The notes below the pieces were generated by a model. That model was not told the origin of the DNA, did no database searches, and saw only the letters and a list, made by a program, of their open reading frames with translations. Below, in pieces: positions 21,357 to 22,376 of a stretch of DNA of 22,376 nucleotides. Made by a program: the position numbers and the translations under genes. Origin of the DNA: DASWHD01 sp036393335. GTDB lineage: Bacteria; CG2-30-53-67; CG2-30-70-394. Position 1 is the stretch's first letter. Each line of letters starts with the position of its first letter. The stretch lies in contig DASWHD010000237.1 in assembly GCA_036393335.1 (NCBI GenBank), positions 1-22,376 on the forward strand. The letters are read 5' to 3'.

Positions 21357-21590
21357 CAGCCGTAGGGGAGGGGTTTACCCCCTCCCGTGGTGGGACTGGC
21401 ACAATGGGAATGGCCTGCTATACGGGCGGGGATGAATCCCGCCCTGATATGGAGGGGGACGCCACGCGCGCGCCTCGCCACCCGGCGCAGGTCCGGGTGG
21501 CTTCACCCCCCGTGGATGGCGGGCTCGCGCCCGCCATCAGACCGTAGGTCGCGTCCCGCGACCTACGGTCTACGGGGGGTGCCGGCGGCA
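21357..21590. repeat. Cluster of consecutive extragenic palindromes
   Basis: At least four different hairpins follow each other. GGGGAGGGG-TTTA-CCCCCTCCC is imperfect, about 21364-21385. GGGCGGGGAT-GA-ATCCCGCCC is about 21424-21444, with one bulge. GATGGCGGGC-TCGC-GCCCGCCATC is perfect (21515-21538, 10-bp stem). GACCGTAGGTCGCG-TCC-CGCGACCTACGGTC is perfect (21540-21570, 14-bp stem). Several begin or end in GTAGG/CCTAC or GTGG, as REP families do. They occupy nearly all of the 269-bp gap between dppC and the hydrolase gene, in which no gene is seen. Confidence 0.7.
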
Positions 21591-21592
21591 GT

Positions 21593-21612
21593 CGGCTAAT
21601 AGCAATTAGCCG
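21593..21612. promoter_or_regulatory. AT-containing hairpin just before the hydrolase start
   Basis: CGGCTAAT-AGCA-ATTAGCCG is a perfect 8-bp stem with a 4-base loop, ending six bases before the ATG at 21619. It covers the place where a ribosome binding site should be, and no other Shine-Dalgarno is visible. It could be the outermost palindrome of the adjacent cluster, an operator, or an RNA structure that affects translation. Confidence 0.45.
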
Positions 21613-21618
21613 GAACCC

Positions 21619-22362
21619 ATGTCCCAACGCCTGTCTCTCACCGCACCCTCCGGGGAAGCGATCGTCGCTCACCTGTCACCGGGGCGAGACGGTCGGGCCT
21701 TGGTCTTCGTGCCCGGCTTCCGCTCGGTGTGCGCCGGCACCAAGGCGACGTGGTTCGAGGAGCGGACGGTGGCGGCGGGTCTCACCTACGCGCGCTTCGA
21801 CTTCCGCGGGATCGGCGAGTCGGACGGCCTGTTCGAGGAGACGACCATCGGCCGGGAGGTGGAGGATCTGGGGTTGGTCCTGGATGAGCTCCACGGCGCC
21901 CCGGTCCACCTGATCGGCTCCTCCCTCGGCGGCCTAGTTTCGGTGCTCACCGCCCAGACACGGCCGCAGCAGGTCCGCGGCTGCGTGCTCATCGCCCCGG
22001 CCTTCGATTTCTTCGACCGGCGGCGCGACGACCTCGGCAGCGATGGCCTGGCGGCGTGGCGCGAGTGCGGCATCGCGGAGGCGGTCGACCAGTACACCGG
22101 CGAGGCGTACCGGTTGCGCTACGACCTGATCGCGGACGGCGTCGCCCGCCAGCAGGCGGTGTGGGACCACGGCGCGCCCTGCCCGGTGCGGATCTTTCAC
22201 GGCACGGAGGACGAGGCGGTGCCGGTGGCGGCGTCGCAGCGCTTCCTACGCGAGGCGCCGTGCCCCGACTGCCGCCTCACGATGATCGCCGGCGGCGACC
22301 ACCGGCTGCTGGACCACCTGACGGCCATCTGGCAGGGGGTGGAGGAGCTCCTCGCCCGGTAG
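21619..22362 (+). CDS. Alpha/beta hydrolase (serine hydrolase, esterase-like)
   Basis: 247 residues, cytosolic. LVFVPGFRSVCAGTKATWFE (about 29-48) is the strand and oxyanion-hole region, and YARFDFRGIGESDG follows as in BAAT/hydrolase_4-like proteins. The nucleophile elbow is GSSLGG (HLIGSSLGGLVSVL, about residues 97-110). The acid is D of FHGTEDEAVPV and the base His is in IAGGDHRLLDHL, so the triad is complete. The lid region contains FDFFDRRRDDLGSDGLAAWR. The closest style is that of the small proteobacterial and eukaryotic abhydrolase proteins of the ABHD10 type, where characterised members are thioesterases or depalmitoylases; this is inference. There is no obvious operon partner; the palindrome cluster separates it from dppC. 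Confidence 0.9.
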   Translation: MSQRLSLTAPSGEAIVAHLSPGRDGRALVFVPGFRSVCAGTKATWFEERTVAAGLTYARFDFRGIGESDGLFEETTIGREVEDLGLVLDELHGAPVHLIGSSLGGLVSVLTAQTRPQQVRGCVLIAPAFDFFDRRRDDLGSDGLAAWRECGIAEAVDQYTGEAYRLRYDLIADGVARQQAVWDHGAPCPVRIFHGTEDEAVPVAASQRFLREAPCPDCRLTMIAGGDHRLLDHLTAIWQGVEELLAR

Positions 22363-22376
22363 GGAAGCCGAATCGT

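Noticed and set aside
20302..21435. Alternative-frame reading through the dppC region
   Set aside because: Shadow of dppC; it starts in the C/G palindrome region and has no membrane protein character.

Overview
The window is high-GC, gene-dense bacterial chromosome. Several families here (fumC, a glycine-zipper lipoprotein, two Phd/VapC toxin-antitoxin pairs, a family 5 uracil-DNA glycosylase, dppBC-type permeases) together with GTAGG-type palindromic intergenic repeats fit a gammaproteobacterium, perhaps of the Chromatiales/Ectothiorhodospiraceae kind. That placement is inference; no rRNA or marker gene is present. No tRNA, rRNA, CRISPR array or intact transposase gene was seen.

Layout. 1-0.9 kb: the N-terminal part of a PhnB-like VOC protein and a glycine-zipper lipoprotein, both on the minus strand. 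0.9-4 kb: an accessory patch with two type II toxin-antitoxin operons, each with a 4-nt GTGA overlap. They flank a frameshifted remnant gene and repeated GAGACA-type sequences. 4.2-6.3 kb: class II fumarase (fumC) and an unrecognised 225-residue protein. 6.4-11.2 kb: a 1291-residue SARP-type regulator (wHTH-BTAD, degenerate cyclase-like domain, AAA ATPase, TPR-type helices), divergent from a membrane fatty-acid hydroxylase/sterol-desaturase family enzyme. 11.4-18.1 kb: a long minus-strand run of family 5 UDG, an expanded aldo/keto reductase coupled to a thioredoxin-fold protein, an Smr-domain protein, an archaeal-type phosphoglycerate mutase and a 2-phosphoglycerate kinase. 18.3-22.4 kb: plus-strand divergent SDR, two DppB/DppC-type permeases and an alpha/beta hydrolase.

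The most unusual feature is a small dispersed element of 206-228 bp with inverted ends (CCCGCAT..CTCACC). It is present in two full copies in opposite orientation (15137-15364 and 16698-16903) and as two solo ends (15114-15138 and 19124-19148). At three genes (phosphoglycerate mutase, 2-phosphoglycerate kinase, SDR) the stop codon TAG/TAA is itself the outermost triplet of an element end. The elements carry a nested pair of inverted GTAGGAGCCG repeats. They therefore look like non-autonomous MITE/REPIN-like elements that landed exactly at stop codons without lengthening the proteins.

A second theme is the neighbouring 2-phosphoglycerate kinase and archaeal-type phosphoglycerate mutase, separated by one of these elements. 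Together they suggest a dedicated 2-PG/2,3-bisphosphoglycerate metabolic module in a bacterium. The kinase has two tandem ATP-cone-like N-terminal regions, which suggests nucleotide control. Other compound palindromic clusters lie between dppB and dppC (20266-20391) and before the hydrolase (21357-21612).
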